Of a stretch of 41,293 nucleotides of DNA, positions 40,619 through 41,293 are shown one piece after another. Below the pieces are notes generated by a model. The model searched no databases and was not told the origin of the DNA. It saw only the letters and a list, made by a program, of their open reading frames with translations. The stretch lies in assembly GCA_030667705.1 (NCBI GenBank), contig DAOUVJ010000007.1, positions 1-41,293 on the forward strand, written 5' to 3'. The stretch comes from Promethearchaeota archaeon (lineage in GTDB: Archaea > Asgardarchaeota > Lokiarchaeia > Sigyniarchaeales > SOKP01). A program made the position numbers and the translations under genes. How positions within the stretch are numbered: the stretch's first letter is position 1; each line of letters starts with the position of its first letter.

Positions 40619-41170
40619 TTATATAGCCAATTTTTGAAAAACCGTATAAATCGATGTTTTGTAAATTTGGTAAGTGAAATTGTATGGAATTAATCTTTTC
40701 ATAGTTCTGATCAAATCAGAAATCACGTTTTCATTAAATTTGGAATTTTTGAATTCCAAATCGGGATCATATTTATGTAAAAATATAGAAAAATCTATAG
40801 GAATCTTATGTTTGCTTAATAGAGTTACGATTTTACCCAAGTATTCTAATGAAATGTCATACCTCTCCCGATCCTGGATGTCTAAGACATAAATAAATTT
40901 CTTAGTTCCTTCTATATGGGTTTGAAAGTTGTTTAAATAGCTATCTCGGAACTGTTCTTGACCACCGAAATCCCAAATGGTATATTCTGAGCCTAAAGCT
41001 TGGAATTTATTGATCTTAACCCCTCTCGTGGGATTTAAGGATGAAAACGACGAAAGATTCTTCACACCCTTCAAGCATAATACGATAGATGTTTTACCGG
41101 AATTATCTAACCCCATGATTAATATTTTTTTTATGCTACTCGTTGGGTTTTCTCTCATCGCTGTTTTCAT
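40619..41170 (-). CDS. Small GTPase with Arf-like P-loop and Rag/Gtr-like G4
   Basis: A 183-residue Ras-superfamily protein. G1 is ILIMGLDNSGKTS (16-28), with the Arf-type GLDxxGKT loop. G2 is NPTRGV with Thr48. G3 is IWDFGGQEQFRDSYL with Asp67 and Gln71 (WDxGGQ as in Arf and Rag). G4 is LHKYD (131-135), the H-K-x-D form typical of Rag/Gtr instead of N-K-x-D. G5 is KTSIYT near the C-terminus. There is no C-terminal prenylation Cys and no N-terminal myristoylation Gly. Such mixed GTPases are a hallmark of Asgard genomes. It is first in a same-strand run with a MASE3 kinase and a response regulator. An A16 tract lies in its leader. Confidence 0.88.
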   Translation of the reverse strand: MKTAMRENPTSSIKKILIMGLDNSGKTSIVLCLKGVKNLSSFSSLNPTRGVKINKFQALGSEYTIWDFGGQEQFRDSYLNNFQTHIEGTKKFIYVLDIQDRERYDISLEYLGKIVTLLSKHKIPIDFSIFLHKYDPDLEFKNSKFNENVISDLIRTMKRLIPYNFTYQIYKTSIYTVFQKLAI

Positions 41171-41180
41171 TTAAATAAGG

Positions 41181-41196
41181 TTTTTTTTTTTTTTTT
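41181..41196 (-). other. A16 homopolymer in the GTPase 5' leader
   Basis: Sixteen consecutive T on the plus strand (A on the coding strand), 11-26 bases upstream of the GTPase ATG. The length may be imprecise from sequencing or assembly. If real, it is prone to slippage and could affect transcription or translation initiation. Confidence 0.35.
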
Positions 41197-41293
41197 AAAT
41201 AAAGCGTATAGATTAACTGTAAAAATAAATATCTCAATTCTTTGAGTTTTTGTTTATTATTAATATAAACAAAAGGATCAGATTGAAAAAAGA

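Noticed and set aside
1-41293. tRNA, rRNA, CRISPR, insertion sequence or prophage
   Set aside because: Reading the spacers found no tRNA T-loop or acceptor pairing, no regularly spaced repeats, no transposase or integrase, and no terminal inverted repeats.

Overview
The window reads as chromosomal DNA of an AT-rich archaeon, most likely an Asgard archaeon (Promethearchaeota, Lokiarchaeia-like). This is inferred from the gene mix, not from a marker gene. The mix includes a small GTPase with combined Arf and Rag/Gtr motifs, an Sm-like protein, longin/roadblock-like C-terminal domains, an E1/ThiF-like protein, HdrABC, ferredoxin-dependent 2-oxoacid oxidoreductase with ADP-forming acyl-CoA synthetase, formaldehyde-activating enzyme, many PAS histidine kinases, and archaeal TATA-like promoters. 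Strong Shine-Dalgarno sites are scattered among leader-poor starts. I see no rRNA, tRNA, CRISPR array, insertion sequence or phage gene.

Layout. 1-540: partial membrane protein. 740-4771: 2-oxoacid:ferredoxin oxidoreductase (gamma-alpha fusion plus beta) facing an ADP-forming acyl-CoA synthetase alpha subunit, a pair fitting ATP production from 2-oxoacids. 4990-8745: small TRASH-like zinc protein, soluble PAS kinase, UDP-glucose dehydrogenase-like enzyme. 8926-14487: radical SAM protein, an unrecognised 428-residue enzyme, a pyruvate-aldolase/formaldehyde-activating-enzyme (DapA-Fae) fusion, and uronate isomerase. 14521-18550: membrane protein, then a redox trio (peroxiredoxin, nitroreductase, YyaL/DUF255). 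18563-22720: Sm-like protein divergent from endonuclease V, a CxxC protein, a protein with a longin-like C-terminus, and a HAD phosphatase/CDP-alcohol phosphatidyltransferase pair. 22807-26395: hdrCBA. 26657-31294: small proteins, a TPR protein, and a GNAT / E1-like / GNAT cassette. 31413-35410: 7-TM protein, large PAS/GAF kinase, 76-residue unknown. 35587-37355: cysE-cysK. 37389-41170: a same-strand run of Rag/Arf-like GTPase, MASE3 histidine kinase, and a response regulator with a longin-like output domain.

The two most novel items are (1) the in-frame DapA-family aldolase-Fae fusion. It suggests an aldolase that releases or consumes formaldehyde, with direct transfer of the C1 unit to the tetrahydromethanopterin pathway. 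(2) The GTPase / histidine kinase / REC-longin gene run, which suggests coupling of a two-component system to a eukaryote-like small-GTPase module. Several exact palindromes and repeats lie in promoter regions and are listed separately.
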